Positions 9,301 to 17,404 are shown, counted from the first letter of the stretch. The stretch: DNA of 64,000 nt from Micromonospora yangpuensis (GCF_900091615.1 NZ_FMIA01000002.1:4278001-4342000); one strand, 5' to 3'. Made by a program: numbers and translations. Notes: generated by a model not told the origin, from the letters alone.

Positions 9301-9353
9301 GTGAGAGGGGAACCCCGCTATACCGCATGCGTTTGGAGGGGGCCCTTCCTTAC
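9301..9353 (-). repeat. Dispersed 53-base palindromic element, copy 1
   Basis: It begins GTGAGAGGGG and ends AAGGAAGGG...GTAAGG on the minus strand, i.e. CCCTTCCTTAC on the plus strand. The GTAAGG end lies two bases from the ngcG stop codon, on the ngcG 3' side. Six related copies occur at 20099, 36604, 39522, 47590, 50465 and 50556. Confidence 0.85.
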
Positions 9354-9355
9354 CG

Positions 9356-10306
9356 CTACTTGCCGACGCCGGCGGTGAGGCCGGACTGGACCTGGCGCTG
9401 GAAGACCAGGTAGACCACGAGCACCGGGAGCATCGCCATGGTCACCCCGGCGAAGAGCCCGCTCCAGTCCGACCGGTAGCCCTGGTTGACCGAGAGTTCG
9501 ATCAGCCCCTGGGCGATCACCTGGTTCTTCGGCTCCCCGGCGACCGACTGCATCAGCAGGGTCGGCAGGTACCACTGGTTCCACTGGCCGAGCACGTTGA
9601 AGATGCCGATGCTGATCAGGCCGGGTCGGGCCATCGGGAGCATCACGCTGAAGAAGAGCCGGCTGTGCGAGGCCCCGTCCACCAGTGCCGCCTCGGCGAC
9701 CGCGGTCGGCAGGGTCCGGAAGAACGAGTGCATGAAGAAGACGGTGAACGACAGCGACCAGGCGACGTAGACCAGGATCAGCATCAGGTGGCTGTTCGGG
9801 CCGAGCAGCGGGAAGACGATCCCCATGTTGTAGACGCCCTTGAACAGCGGCACCGCCGCCAGGTAGATCGGCAGGGTCAGCCCGGACAGGAACAGGTAGT
9901 AGATCGCCCGGTTGCCGGGGAACTCGTAGCGGGCCAGCACGTAGGCGGCCATCGAGCCGAGCAGCATGGTCAGTCCGACGCTGCCGACCAGCACCAGCAG
10001 GGTGTTACCGAAGAACGAGCCGAGGTGTCCGTCGAACCAGGCCCGGGAGAAGTTGTCCCAGTTGAGCTTCTCCGGGATCAGCGACAGCGGCTTGCGGATC
10101 ACCTCGGCGTCGGACTTGAACGCCGACATCACCACCCACAGCAGTGGGTAGATCACCATCACCGCCCAGACCACCAGGAAGACGTGCGAGAAGCCGTTGA
10201 AGACCCGCCCGCCGAGGGTGTCGCCGGTCGGTTTCCCCGCCGCCGGGCGCGCCGGGGAACCCCCGTCGGGGTGGGCCGGCTCGGCCGCCCGGGTGATCGT
10301 GCTCAT
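9356..10306 (-). CDS. ngcG: Amino-sugar ABC transporter permease, MalG type (NgcG)
   Basis: This 316-residue membrane protein is the second permease of the rpiR-ngcEFG operon. An Ala/Pro-rich cytoplasmic tail (to about residue 33) is followed by six membrane segments. The EAA loop EAALVDGASHSRLFFSVMLP lies at about residues 200-219. AGGAG sits upstream of the ATG in the 15-base gap after ngcF. The assignment to GlcNAc/chitobiose uptake rests on the adjacent binding protein, which closely follows the NgcE pattern. Its stop codon is immediately next to a dispersed palindromic element. Confidence 0.88.
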   Translation of the reverse strand: MSTITRAAEPAHPDGGSPARPAAGKPTGDTLGGRVFNGFSHVFLVVWAVMVIYPLLWVVMSAFKSDAEVIRKPLSLIPEKLNWDNFSRAWFDGHLGSFFGNTLLVLVGSVGLTMLLGSMAAYVLARYEFPGNRAIYYLFLSGLTLPIYLAAVPLFKGVYNMGIVFPLLGPNSHLMLILVYVAWSLSFTVFFMHSFFRTLPTAVAEAALVDGASHSRLFFSVMLPMARPGLISIGIFNVLGQWNQWYLPTLLMQSVAGEPKNQVIAQGLIELSVNQGYRSDWSGLFAGVTMAMLPVLVVYLVFQRQVQSGLTAGVGK

Positions 10307-10321
10307 CAGACCGTTCTCCTT

Positions 10322-11263
10322 CTAGTACTCGATCCGCTCACGGCGGGTGATCCGGAGCTGGAGCGCGGCCAGCAGGATGGTGAACAGCGCCAGCGCCACA
10401 CCCATCGCGCAGGCGTAGCCGAACTGGCCCTTCTGGAACGCGGTGAAGTTGAGCACCGAGGCGAAGATCTCGCTGGCGTGGTCCGGCCCGCCCTGGCTGG
10501 GTGTCATCACGAAGACCAGGGCGTACATGTCCAACGCGATGAAACCCAGGTACACCCAGGCGACCGAGACGGTGTCGCGCAGCAGGGGCAGGGTGATCCG
10601 GAAGAAGGTGTGCAGCCGGCCGGCGCCGTCGAGCAGGGCCGCCTCGTAGATGTCCTTCGGGATCGACTGCATCGCCGCCGAGAAGAGCACCATGTAGAAC
10701 CCGGCCCCGCTCCAGACCGCGATCAGCAGCAACCACCAGAGCACCGCCGGTACGCCGAGGAAGGGCACCGGGTCGGCGGTGAAGGCGATCGGGTCGGCCT
10801 CGTCGACCAGCCCGATCTTCATCAGCAGGCCGTTGATCAGGCCCTGCCCGTCGCCCCGGTAGATCTGCTGCCACATCACCGCGATCACCACGAGCGACAG
10901 CACCTGCGGAAAGAAGAACACCACCCGGTAGAAACCGGAGCCGAACACCCCCCGTACGCCGGCCCTGTCCTCCCGCCCGCCCACGTTGAGCAGGAAGGCG
11001 AGGAACAGGGCCAGCGCGATGGTGAACAGCGGCACGGTGACCAGGAAGAAGACGTTGTGCCAGAACGCCTTGCGGATCAGCTCGTCGGAGAACAGCCGGA
11101 CGTAGTTGTCCAGCCCGACGAAGTCCTGCCGGTCGGAGTACCCGCCCCAGTTGGTGAGCGAGTAGCCGGCCGCCTGCGCGAACGGCCACACCACGTACAG
11201 CAGGTAGAGCGCGACGGGCAGGAAGAGAAAGCCCGTCACGAACCGCCCGACACCGTGCCGCAT
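10322..11263 (-). CDS. ngcF: Amino-sugar ABC transporter permease, MalF type (NgcF)
   Basis: This 313-residue protein with about six membrane spans is the first channel subunit. The periplasmic-facing start SLTNWGGYSD...FVGLDNY is standard for the family, and the EAA loop EAALLDGAGRLHTFFRITLP is intact. It lies 40 bases after ngcE and 15 bases before ngcG on the same strand. No ATPase is encoded nearby, so a shared MsiK-like ATPase is expected. The call as NgcF follows from operon context. Confidence 0.88.
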   Translation of the reverse strand: MRHGVGRFVTGFLFLPVALYLLYVVWPFAQAAGYSLTNWGGYSDRQDFVGLDNYVRLFSDELIRKAFWHNVFFLVTVPLFTIALALFLAFLLNVGGREDRAGVRGVFGSGFYRVVFFFPQVLSLVVIAVMWQQIYRGDGQGLINGLLMKIGLVDEADPIAFTADPVPFLGVPAVLWWLLLIAVWSGAGFYMVLFSAAMQSIPKDIYEAALLDGAGRLHTFFRITLPLLRDTVSVAWVYLGFIALDMYALVFVMTPSQGGPDHASEIFASVLNFTAFQKGQFGYACAMGVALALFTILLAALQLRITRRERIEY

Positions 11264-11303
11264 GGAACCTACTCTCTCGAACTGTTCGCCGGGTACGCCG
11301 TGC

Positions 11304-12716
11304 TCAGGACCGGGTCTGCTTGGTGATCGACGCGTCCTTGGCGACCTTGTCGGCCGCCTTCTGCATCCGGTCGACGAACCCGGCGGCGGTGAGCCGCCCG
11401 GCCATCAGCTCGGCGGAGAGGTTCTGGCTCTCCTTGTCCAGGTCGGCGTAGAAGTCCCAGAACTTGGTCTTGATCAGGTCGGCCGGGGCCTTGCTCATCA
11501 GCTCGTTGGCGCTGGCCAGCGCGGTGTCCTGGACCGCGTCACCGGAGCCCTTGGTGGAGGCCAGCGACTTGGTCAGCTCGGCGAACTTCGCCGAACCGGA
11601 CTTGGACAGAACCGCCCGCAGGAACTCCTTGGCCGCCGCCTTGTTCGGGGCCTTGCTCGGCACCACCAGGCCCTCGCCGGCACCGGCGAAGACGTCCTTC
11701 GGGGCCTTGTCGGAGGCACCCAGTCCCCAGTAGTCCGACAGCTTCATCTCGAAGCCCGGCGGGATGGTGGCGGCCATCTCGTTCTTCAGCCAGGTGCCTA
11801 CCTGGATGAAGGCGGCCTTGCCGTCCAGCCAGGCCTGCTGGGACTGGGTGTGGTTGAGGTTGCCCGGCAGCAGCAACTTGTCCTTGACCAGCTTCTCCCA
11901 GGCCTCAAGGGCGGGCAGGATCCCCTCGGCCCGCCAGGCGTTCTCCTTCAGGTTGTCGATGTCGTACACGGCCTGCTTGCCGGCGGACTTCCAGATGGTG
12001 GCCATCAGCGCCCAGCGCGGGTAGTAGCCGTGCACCGCGTCGTGGACGTACGGGGCGATGCCCTTGGCCTTGATCTTCGGGGCGAGGGTGAAGAACTCGT
12101 CGAAGGTGGTCGGCGGGGTCCAGCCCTCCCGCTCGAACAGGGCGCTGTTGTACCAGTTTCCCCAGACCGTGAAGGCCACGTTGACCACGTAGAACTTGCC
12201 CTGGAAGGTGCCGTCCTCGCGGGTGCCCGGCAGCAGCGAGTCGCCGACGGTGCCCTCGCCGTCCCAGGCCGGGGCGTCGAGCAGGTCGTCGAGCGGCTCG
12301 ATGGCGCCCTCGTTGACCAGGGTGCTGACGTCCATGATGTCGGCACCCGAGTTCATCACCAGGTCACTGGGCTGGGTGGCCATCTTCGGCTGCTCTTCGG
12401 TCTTGATCTTCTGGGTGGAGCTGAGGTTGACCGTCACGCCGGCGTGCTTGGCGGCGAAGATCGCCTGGTCCTCCTTGGCCCACTGGTCACCGAGGCCACC
12501 GTTGAAGATGACCACCTTGACCGCGCTGCCGTCGGCGACCCCGAACGGGTTGTCCTTGTTCTTCGCGCCCTCGTTCTCGGCGGGGCGGTCGGGCTCGCTG
12601 CCCGCGCAGGCGCTGAGCAACCCGGCCGCCGGGGTCACCAGCAGGCCCACGGCGGCGGCCCGGCGCAGCAGCGTACGACGGTTGAGGTCGGCCACGTTCT
12701 CGGGGAATTCCGGCAT
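11304..12716 (-). CDS. ngcE: N-acetylglucosamine/diacetylchitobiose-binding lipoprotein (NgcE)
   Basis: This 470-residue binding protein captures GlcNAc or chitin disaccharide outside the cell. The N-terminus has twin arginines (NRRTLLRR), a hydrophobic stretch and a lipobox AGLLSACAG, so it is probably Tat-exported and lipid-anchored at about Cys39. The opening EFPENVADLNRRTLLRRAA pattern and overall length match NgcE annotations in streptomycetes and relatives. The ATG at 12716 has a strong AAGGAGAG site 8 bases upstream, and the gene follows rpiR by 25 bases. Chitin use also fits the AA10 oxidase at the end of the window. Confidence 0.9.
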   Translation of the reverse strand: MPEFPENVADLNRRTLLRRAAAVGLLVTPAAGLLSACAGSEPDRPAENEGAKNKDNPFGVADGSAVKVVIFNGGLGDQWAKEDQAIFAAKHAGVTVNLSSTQKIKTEEQPKMATQPSDLVMNSGADIMDVSTLVNEGAIEPLDDLLDAPAWDGEGTVGDSLLPGTREDGTFQGKFYVVNVAFTVWGNWYNSALFEREGWTPPTTFDEFFTLAPKIKAKGIAPYVHDAVHGYYPRWALMATIWKSAGKQAVYDIDNLKENAWRAEGILPALEAWEKLVKDKLLLPGNLNHTQSQQAWLDGKAAFIQVGTWLKNEMAATIPPGFEMKLSDYWGLGASDKAPKDVFAGAGEGLVVPSKAPNKAAAKEFLRAVLSKSGSAKFAELTKSLASTKGSGDAVQDTALASANELMSKAPADLIKTKFWDFYADLDKESQNLSAELMAGRLTAAGFVDRMQKAADKVAKDASITKQTRS

Positions 12717-12741
12717 CGTCTTCTCTCCTTGTGTGGTGGGA

Positions 12742-13704
12742 TCAGGCGCTGGTTGCGGTGGTGGCCTTGTGTCCGCCGACGGCCTGGGCGGTCCGCCGGA
12801 AGGCCGCGTGGGCCCGGTCGTGGGTGCGCTGGGCCACGGCGATGTAGAGCAGGTCCAGGACGACCAGTTGGGGATGCCGGGCCGACAACGCGTCGGGGCG
12901 GAAGCTGGTGGACTGGCTGGCGGTGAGCAGCACCACGTCGGCCAGCTCAGCCAGGGCGGAGCGGGGAAACCCGGTGAGCGCCACGGTGGTGGCGCCCCGG
13001 CTGCCCGCCTCGGCGAGCATCTCGACGGTCTCCCGGGTCTGCCCGGTGTAGGAGATGCCGAGCGCCACGTCGCCCTCACCGAGCAGGGCCGCGCTGGCCA
13101 GCCCGTCGTGCACGTCGTTCCACGCCCACGCGGCCACCCCGATGCGGTGCAGGCTGAGCTGCATCTCCTGGCCGACCAGGGCGCTGCCGCCGGCCCCGAC
13201 GATGGTGACCCGGCCCGCGCCGGCCAGCGCCACCGCCGCGCGCTCCACCTCGGCCAGGTCGAGCAGGGCGGCGGTGTCGTGCATGGCCCGGGTGTCGGCG
13301 GCCATCAGCTGACCGAGCACCCGGTCCAGCGGATCGCCGGGCAGGATCTCCCGGCCGATGTCGACGGTCCAGCCCGCCGACCGGGCCCGGCCGGTCTCGG
13401 CGGCGATGCCCAACCGCAGGTCGGCGTAGCCGTCGAAGCCCATCGCCCGGCAGAACCGGGTGATGGTGGCCGGGGAGGTGCCGCTGCGCTCGGCCAGCTC
13501 CACGATCGTCGACCGGGCGGCGGCCTCGGGATCGCTGAGCACGTGGTCGGCGACCCGCCGCAGCGCCCCGGTCAGTTCGTCCACTCCGGAGCGGACCCGG
13601 GCCAGCACGCTGTCGTTAATGATGGCGGGGGCGAGTCGTCGGTCGGTCGACGCGGCCTCGACCACCGCGGTCGCCGCGGGGGTGTCCACCTCGGGGTCGG
13701 CCAT
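12742..13704 (-). CDS. MurR/RpiR family transcriptional regulator
   Basis: This 320-residue regulator is the first gene of the ngcEFG operon. The N-terminal winged helix-turn-helix (about residues 20-100) includes the recognition segment RSGTSPATITRFCRAMGF. A SIS phosphosugar-binding domain follows (about 130-260), with VTIVGAGGSALVGQE and ISYTGQTRETVE. The family senses phosphorylated sugars such as GlcNAc-6-P or MurNAc-6-P; here the operon predicts an amino-sugar phosphate. Its promoter carries a dyad at 13737-13761 that could be its own operator. DasR (GntR type) is the better known chitin regulator in streptomycetes, so an RpiR protein leading this operon is of note. Confidence 0.92.
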   Translation of the reverse strand: MADPEVDTPAATAVVEAASTDRRLAPAIINDSVLARVRSGVDELTGALRRVADHVLSDPEAAARSTIVELAERSGTSPATITRFCRAMGFDGYADLRLGIAAETGRARSAGWTVDIGREILPGDPLDRVLGQLMAADTRAMHDTAALLDLAEVERAAVALAGAGRVTIVGAGGSALVGQEMQLSLHRIGVAAWAWNDVHDGLASAALLGEGDVALGISYTGQTRETVEMLAEAGSRGATTVALTGFPRSALAELADVVLLTASQSTSFRPDALSARHPQLVVLDLLYIAVAQRTHDRAHAAFRRTAQAVGGHKATTATSA

Positions 13705-13736
13705 CGATCGCCCTTCTTCGGGAAAGAGTGTTAACT

Positions 13737-13777
13737 GTTAGTGGTAAAAGTTCTTACTAACCGACCCTTCCTGTCAA
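13737..13777 (-). promoter_or_regulatory. Promoter and operator-like dyad for the rpiR-ngcEFG operon
   Basis: On the minus strand a perfect -35 box TTGACA lies at 13777-13772. About 11 bases downstream is an inverted repeat, GTTAGT (13737-13742) facing ACTAAC (13756-13761), with further partial symmetry inside. The dyad covers the place where a -10 box must lie (about 13749-13754, weak AGAACT). It sits 33 bases before the rpiR ATG. This is the expected position for autorepression. The region is AT-rich compared with its surroundings. Confidence 0.6.
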
Positions 13778-13920
13778 GACCATGGATGAAGTTTTCAAAC
13801 TGTTACCTGGACGGCCCTCCGGCCGCTGACCCGGGAAACACCCTCCTACCTGCACGGACCCCGGTCGAGCAGCCGCCCCGCCGATCCGCCGCGTCCGGCC
13901 CCGACCCGGCCCCGCTGGCC

Positions 13921-13926
13921 TAGCCT
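13921..13926 (+). promoter_or_regulatory. -10 box of a probable leaderless promoter (acyltransferase)
   Basis: TAGCCT lies exactly seven bases before the ATG at 13934, so transcription should begin at or next to the start codon. No ribosome-binding site is needed or obvious. Confidence 0.5.
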
Positions 13927-13933
13927 GAGGGGC

Positions 13934-15325
13934 ATGGGTCGCCTGCGACAGCTCGCCGACCGTACGCCGCCGGAGCGCGAGCGCTACCTGGACCTGCTGC
14001 GGGCGCTGGCCATCGTCATGGTGGTCCTGGGCCACTGGACGGTCACCGTCATCGGCTACGACGCCACCGGCGCACCGGACGGGCACTCCGCGCTGGCCGA
14101 GCTGCCCTGGGCGTACCCGCTCACCTGGCTGGCCCAGGTCATGCCGGTCTTCTTCCTGGTCGGCGGGTACGCCAACGCCGCCAGCCTGCACTCGTTCCGG
14201 GCGCGGGGCGGCGACGGGGCCGGCTGGCTGCTGGACCGCAGCGTCCGGCTGGTCCGCCCGACCACCGTGCTGCTGGTGGTGCTGGCCGTCGGCGCGGCCG
14301 GATCGGCGCTGGTCGGCGCGGAGGCGACCCGGGTCCGGACGGTGGTCTGGTTCGCCACCATTCCGCTGTGGTTCCTCGCCGCCTACCTGGCCGTCGTCCC
14401 GCTCACCCCACCGATGTACGCGCTGCACCGCCGCCTCGGGCTCGCCGTTCCCCTGCTCCTGGTGCTGCTGGTCGCCGCCGGTGACCTGGCCCGGCTCGCC
14501 GGGCACGAACGGCTCGGCCTCGGCGGCTACGCGTTCGGCTGGCTGGCCGTACACCAGCTCGGTTTCGCCTGGTACGACGCCCGCCAACGGGCCGACGCCG
14601 CCCGCCGACCGGGCGAGGACCGCGCCGGCGACGCCGGCGCCCGATGCCGACGGCTGCCCACCGGCCGCCCGGCCGCCCTGGGACTGCTCGTCGGTGGGCT
14701 GGCCGCGACGGTCCTGCTCACCGGCCCCGGGCCGTACCCGGTGAGCATGCTCAACGTGCCCGGTCAACGGCTGGACAACGCCTCCCCGCCCAGCCTGGCC
14801 CTGCTCACCCTCTTCGCCGCCCAACTCGGCCTGATCCTGCTGCTGCGGGACCCGGTGGAACGGTGGTTGCACCGGCGTCGCCCCTGGCAGGCGGTGATCG
14901 CGGTGAACTCGGTGGTGCTGACGGTATTCCTCTGGCACCTGACCGCCGTACTCCTGCTGGTCGGCGCGCTGGACGCGGTGGGCCTGTTGCCCACCCCGCA
15001 GGCCGGGTCGGCGGCCTGGTACGCCTGGCGGGTGCCGTGGCTGCTGATGCTCGCCGCCGTGCTGGCCGTCCTGGTGGCGGCCTTCGGCCGGGTCGAGGCC
15101 CGCACCGTACGCCGGGACCGCACCACCGCCGAGCCCACCTCCCCGGTACGCGGCGTGCTGATCGTCGCCGGCTACGCCGCTGTCGTGGCCGCCCTGGTGG
15201 TCAACAGCCAGACCCCGAAGGCCGCCCCCGAGCCGCTGGGGCTGCCCGTCGCCGCCCTGGTGACGTACCTGGCCGGGGCCGGCCTGCTCCGCCTCCTCAC
15301 CTGGATTCGTCCGTCACCGAGGTGA
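13934..15325 (+). CDS. Membrane acyltransferase, acyltransferase 3 family
   Basis: This 463-residue multi-span membrane protein has about ten hydrophobic segments. The family's N-terminal signature is present: RYLDLLRALAIVMVVLGHW, with the conserved Arg in the first span, then QVMPVFFLVGGYANA. Such enzymes transfer acyl groups to sugars, lipids or antibiotics at the cytoplasmic membrane. Neighbours give no substrate clue. The last 57 bases of the gene and the 17 bases after it are repeated at 16594-16667, so a duplication or insertion event happened right at the 3' end. Confidence 0.88.
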   Translation: MGRLRQLADRTPPERERYLDLLRALAIVMVVLGHWTVTVIGYDATGAPDGHSALAELPWAYPLTWLAQVMPVFFLVGGYANAASLHSFRARGGDGAGWLLDRSVRLVRPTTVLLVVLAVGAAGSALVGAEATRVRTVVWFATIPLWFLAAYLAVVPLTPPMYALHRRLGLAVPLLLVLLVAAGDLARLAGHERLGLGGYAFGWLAVHQLGFAWYDARQRADAARRPGEDRAGDAGARCRRLPTGRPAALGLLVGGLAATVLLTGPGPYPVSMLNVPGQRLDNASPPSLALLTLFAAQLGLILLLRDPVERWLHRRRPWQAVIAVNSVVLTVFLWHLTAVLLLVGALDAVGLLPTPQAGSAAWYAWRVPWLLMLAAVLAVLVAAFGRVEARTVRRDRTTAEPTSPVRGVLIVAGYAAVVAALVVNSQTPKAAPEPLGLPVAALVTYLAGAGLLRLLTWIRPSPR

Positions 15326-15342
15326 ACCGGACGCCCTCGGCG
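15269..15342 (+). repeat. 74-base direct repeat, copy 1 (acyltransferase 3' end)
   Basis: It spans the last codons of the acyltransferase gene, its stop and 17 further bases. The same sequence recurs at 16594-16667 with 7 differences in 74 positions by hand alignment. The two copies bracket the gene with the duplicated domain. Confidence 0.85.
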
Positions 15343-15401
15343 AACGCGTACCAGTGAAACCCGAACTGGGATTCGACTCCACCCGACGCCGCGGTCCGTG
15401 A

Positions 15402-16466
15402 TCAGGGCCCGGGTCGGGGCGACGGTGCGGGCTGCCGCTGCCCCAGGTGGGGTGCCGAATAAGTCAGCGACGAGTGCGCCGAAGAACCAGACGACACATG
15501 CTGACCTCCCGGTGACGACAGCGAGGCCAAGAAAGCAACGGCAGGAGAAGCAACAGAGGAACCACCGACACGACCCCCCAGACCCTCGTCGAAAATCGCC
15601 CGGTTCATCCCGCCCGGCGGAAGGAACCGCTCCAACCAGGCACCACGGGACCTGAAGAACACCACCTCCTCGGGCGTCACCCGAACCCCACCCGCCCAGA
15701 GGTTCCGGAGACGATGGTCGCTAGCGAGGTCATCGGCGCTCTGCTGCGGCCGGACTGATGGCACCTCGCCCGCACACCGCCGGAAGTACGCCTCGTGCAA
15801 CACCACCCACTCGGCCCCCGAACGCAGCATTCTGCGGCTGGTGACTCCCTCGAAACCCTTGTCGAAAATCGCCCGGTTCACCCCACCCGGCGGAAGGAAC
15901 CGCTCCAACCAGGCACCACGGGACCTGAAGAACACCACCTCCTCGGGCGTCACCCGAGCCACGGCCGCCCGGAGGTTCCGGAGACGACGGTCACTAGCGA
16001 GGTCATCGGCGCTCTGCTGCGGCCGGACTGATGGCACCTCGCCCCCACACCGTCGGAAGTACGCCTCGTGCAACACGGCCCAATCGGCACCGGAACGCCG
16101 GGTCCTCTTTCGTGGTTTATCGACTGCCGGAGCGTGGCTGGCGGATCCCTGCTCCTGGGTCAGCACCATCACATCAGCATCGGCTGACTGCGACGACCCG
16201 GGCACGACCACACCGTCAGGCCCATCAAAAAGGTCAGCATCGGCACTCCCGTCGAACTCGGCCAACGGCCCAAACATCGCCTCCCAGTAGGAATTTTCGT
16301 CGCCACCGAAAGACGATCCACCGACACCAGCAGCATGATCCCAACCACCAGCCCCGTCGCCGTACTCCTGAAGAGCAGAGCCCCCCAAACCATCGGTCAA
16401 GCTGCAATCAATCTCGTCACACACGATCCCCGATCGCCCGGCGGGATCCTTGGACGGGTCCGTCAC
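15402..16466 (-). CDS. Unknown protein with a tandemly duplicated 91-residue unit
   Basis: This 354-residue protein belongs to no family I recognise. The GTG at 16466 is chosen because GGAGGA lies just upstream; ATG 16517 would add a tail with no better site. An acidic, Gly/Ser/Asp-rich N-terminus (1-110) leads to a basic patch KPRKRTRRSG. Two near-identical units follow, with Trp129 and Trp220 in matching places, exactly 91 residues apart. Each unit contains LHEAYFRRC, GEVPSVRPQQSADDLASD, TPEEVVFFRSRGAW and RFLPPGG.NRAIFD. The last 55 residues are Ser/Pro-rich. The gene runs against its neighbours and lies between the two copies of a 74-base direct repeat, suggesting a recently acquired cassette. 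Confidence 0.75.
   Translation of the reverse strand: MTDPSKDPAGRSGIVCDEIDCSLTDGLGGSALQEYGDGAGGWDHAAGVGGSSFGGDENSYWEAMFGPLAEFDGSADADLFDGPDGVVVPGSSQSADADVMVLTQEQGSASHAPAVDKPRKRTRRSGADWAVLHEAYFRRCGGEVPSVRPQQSADDLASDRRLRNLRAAVARVTPEEVVFFRSRGAWLERFLPPGGVNRAIFDKGFEGVTSRRMLRSGAEWVVLHEAYFRRCAGEVPSVRPQQSADDLASDHRLRNLWAGGVRVTPEEVVFFRSRGAWLERFLPPGGMNRAIFDEGLGGRVGGSSVASPAVAFLASLSSPGGQHVSSGSSAHSSLTYSAPHLGQRQPAPSPRPGP
15588..15828 (-). repeat. Internal tandem repeat, unit 2 of the unknown protein gene
   Basis: This stretch matches 15861-16101 with a constant offset of 273 bases (91 codons), with few differences. Landmarks are GTCGAAAATCGCCCGGTTCA at 15588 and 15861, and CTAGCGAGGTCATCGGCG at 15721 and 15994. 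The high identity points to recent duplication or ongoing homogenisation. Confidence 0.88.
15861..16101 (-). repeat. Internal tandem repeat, unit 1 of the unknown protein gene
   Basis: Partner of 15588-15828; see that entry. Similarity fades at the basic patch on the N-terminal side. Confidence 0.88.
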
Positions 16467-16593
16467 GGCTCCTCCTTCACGTCGACCTCCCCACCATGAC
16501 GACCACGAACCACCCACGGTTCACCCGCAGGGCTTCGGCGAGGTGCCTCGGACGACGAGGACGGCCTGGCGAACTCCCGTCAACCAACGCACC

Positions 16594-16667
16594 CTGGCCG
16601 GGGCCGGACTGCTCCGGCTCCTCACCTTGCGTCGTCCGTCACTCAGGTGAACCGGACGCCCTCGGCG
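16594..16667 (+). repeat. 74-base direct repeat, copy 2 (acyltransferase 3' remnant)
   Basis: It repeats the 3' end of the acyltransferase gene, including a frame that still reads LAGAGLLRLLT and a stop at the same place. There is no acyltransferase body upstream, so this is a remnant or target duplication, not a gene. The 16467-16593 stretch before it holds nothing I can identify. Confidence 0.85.
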
Positions 16668-16702
16668 CCCGTGGGGACGACGACGTCCACCGTGGAGGCA
16701 AG

Positions 16703-16963
16703 ATGACGAACCCGTGGGAATTCACCCCCGAACAAGTTGACGACATCAACTCAAGTTATGTGGAGGTGATGGGGAATCCGACGCTGAACGCCCGGCCGGC
16801 CACGCCGGAACGCGAACTCAACCCACGGCAGCAGCCGGCGTCGACAAAGCCCGAACGGGGCGACAACTCGCAGTGGGTGCCCGAATACCACCGACTCCGA
16901 GCAAACGGAGAGATCGACAACAACGGAAAATCCCATCTCTACCAAGACCATTATGTCAAATAA
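16703..16963 (+). CDS. Small unknown protein, possible N-terminal half of a split domain protein
   Basis: This 86-residue ORF starts at an ATG with GGAGG six bases upstream. It is hydrophilic, with the opening MTNPWEFTPEQVDDINSSYV and C-terminal QWVPEYHRLRANGEI. The last part resembles the start of the duplicated unit in the minus-strand gene (W.VLHEAYFRR..GEV). It is less GC-rich than surrounding genes. The next ORF, 33 bases on and in the same frame, carries what looks like the other half of the unit. TAA at 16961 and an in-frame TGA at 16976 separate them, so this may be a decayed single gene or two real small genes. Confidence 0.5.
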   Translation: MTNPWEFTPEQVDDINSSYVEVMGNPTLNARPATPERELNPRQQPASTKPERGDNSQWVPEYHRLRANGEIDNNGKSHLYQDHYVK

Positions 16964-16996
16964 GACGTTTACAGATGACTTCGGAAGGGAATCCCG

Positions 16997-17404
16997 ATGC
17001 GAGTTCAGAACGACGACAAAGAGATCGTCGAGGCCCTACTCGCCGACCGTCACCTAGGACGCCTGTTCCCGGTCAACGAAAGGTCCCGGAACACCCGGAC
17101 TGGAGAGGAGCACTTCCTGCCCCCGGGATGTGAAAACCGCAGGTTCTACGACCAGGTACTGGTGCCCCGACGGGGCGGGGAACTGCCGGCGCCCGGTCCT
17201 GCCACGGCGACAGCGGGGCAACCCGCCCCGTCTCCGATGCCTGCCGGACAGGCATCCTGGGACCCCACCCGGTCCGTCGCCGGCGCTGCCGCAAGACCGC
17301 TGCCAGGCACTACCCAACCTGCGGCGTCAGCTCAGCCCCGGGTGTCGGCGACCGCCTGGGCGAACACCTCGGAGCGGTGCTCGAAGTTGCGGAACCGGCC
17401 GTAG
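16997..17404 (+). CDS. Small unknown protein with the LPPG..NR signature, overlapping murD2 tail-to-tail
   Basis: This 135-residue ORF has GGAAGGGA upstream of ATG 16997. Residues 10-60 contain DRHLGRL and HFLPPGCENRRFYDQVL, which parallel DRRLRNL and RFLPPGG.NRAIFD of the duplicated-unit protein. The remainder is Pro/Ala-rich low complexity. The last 73 bases are the antisense of the murD2 3' end, so the true protein may have been cut and now reads into the neighbour. A functional product is uncertain. Confidence 0.45.
   Translation: MRVQNDDKEIVEALLADRHLGRLFPVNERSRNTRTGEEHFLPPGCENRRFYDQVLVPRRGGELPAPGPATATAGQPAPSPMPAGQASWDPTRSVAGAAARPLPGTTQPAASAQPRVSATAWANTSERCSKLRNRP

Noticed and set aside
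9665..12926. Two plus-strand frames of about 550 codons opposite ngcE, ngcF and ngcG
   Set aside because: They are reverse-strand shadows with no domain, while the minus strand encodes a complete transporter operon with ribosome sites.
16873..17133. An 86-codon plus-strand frame overlapping the two small ORFs
   Set aside because: It is shifted against both, has Arg/Pro-rich composition and no ribosome site matching its start.
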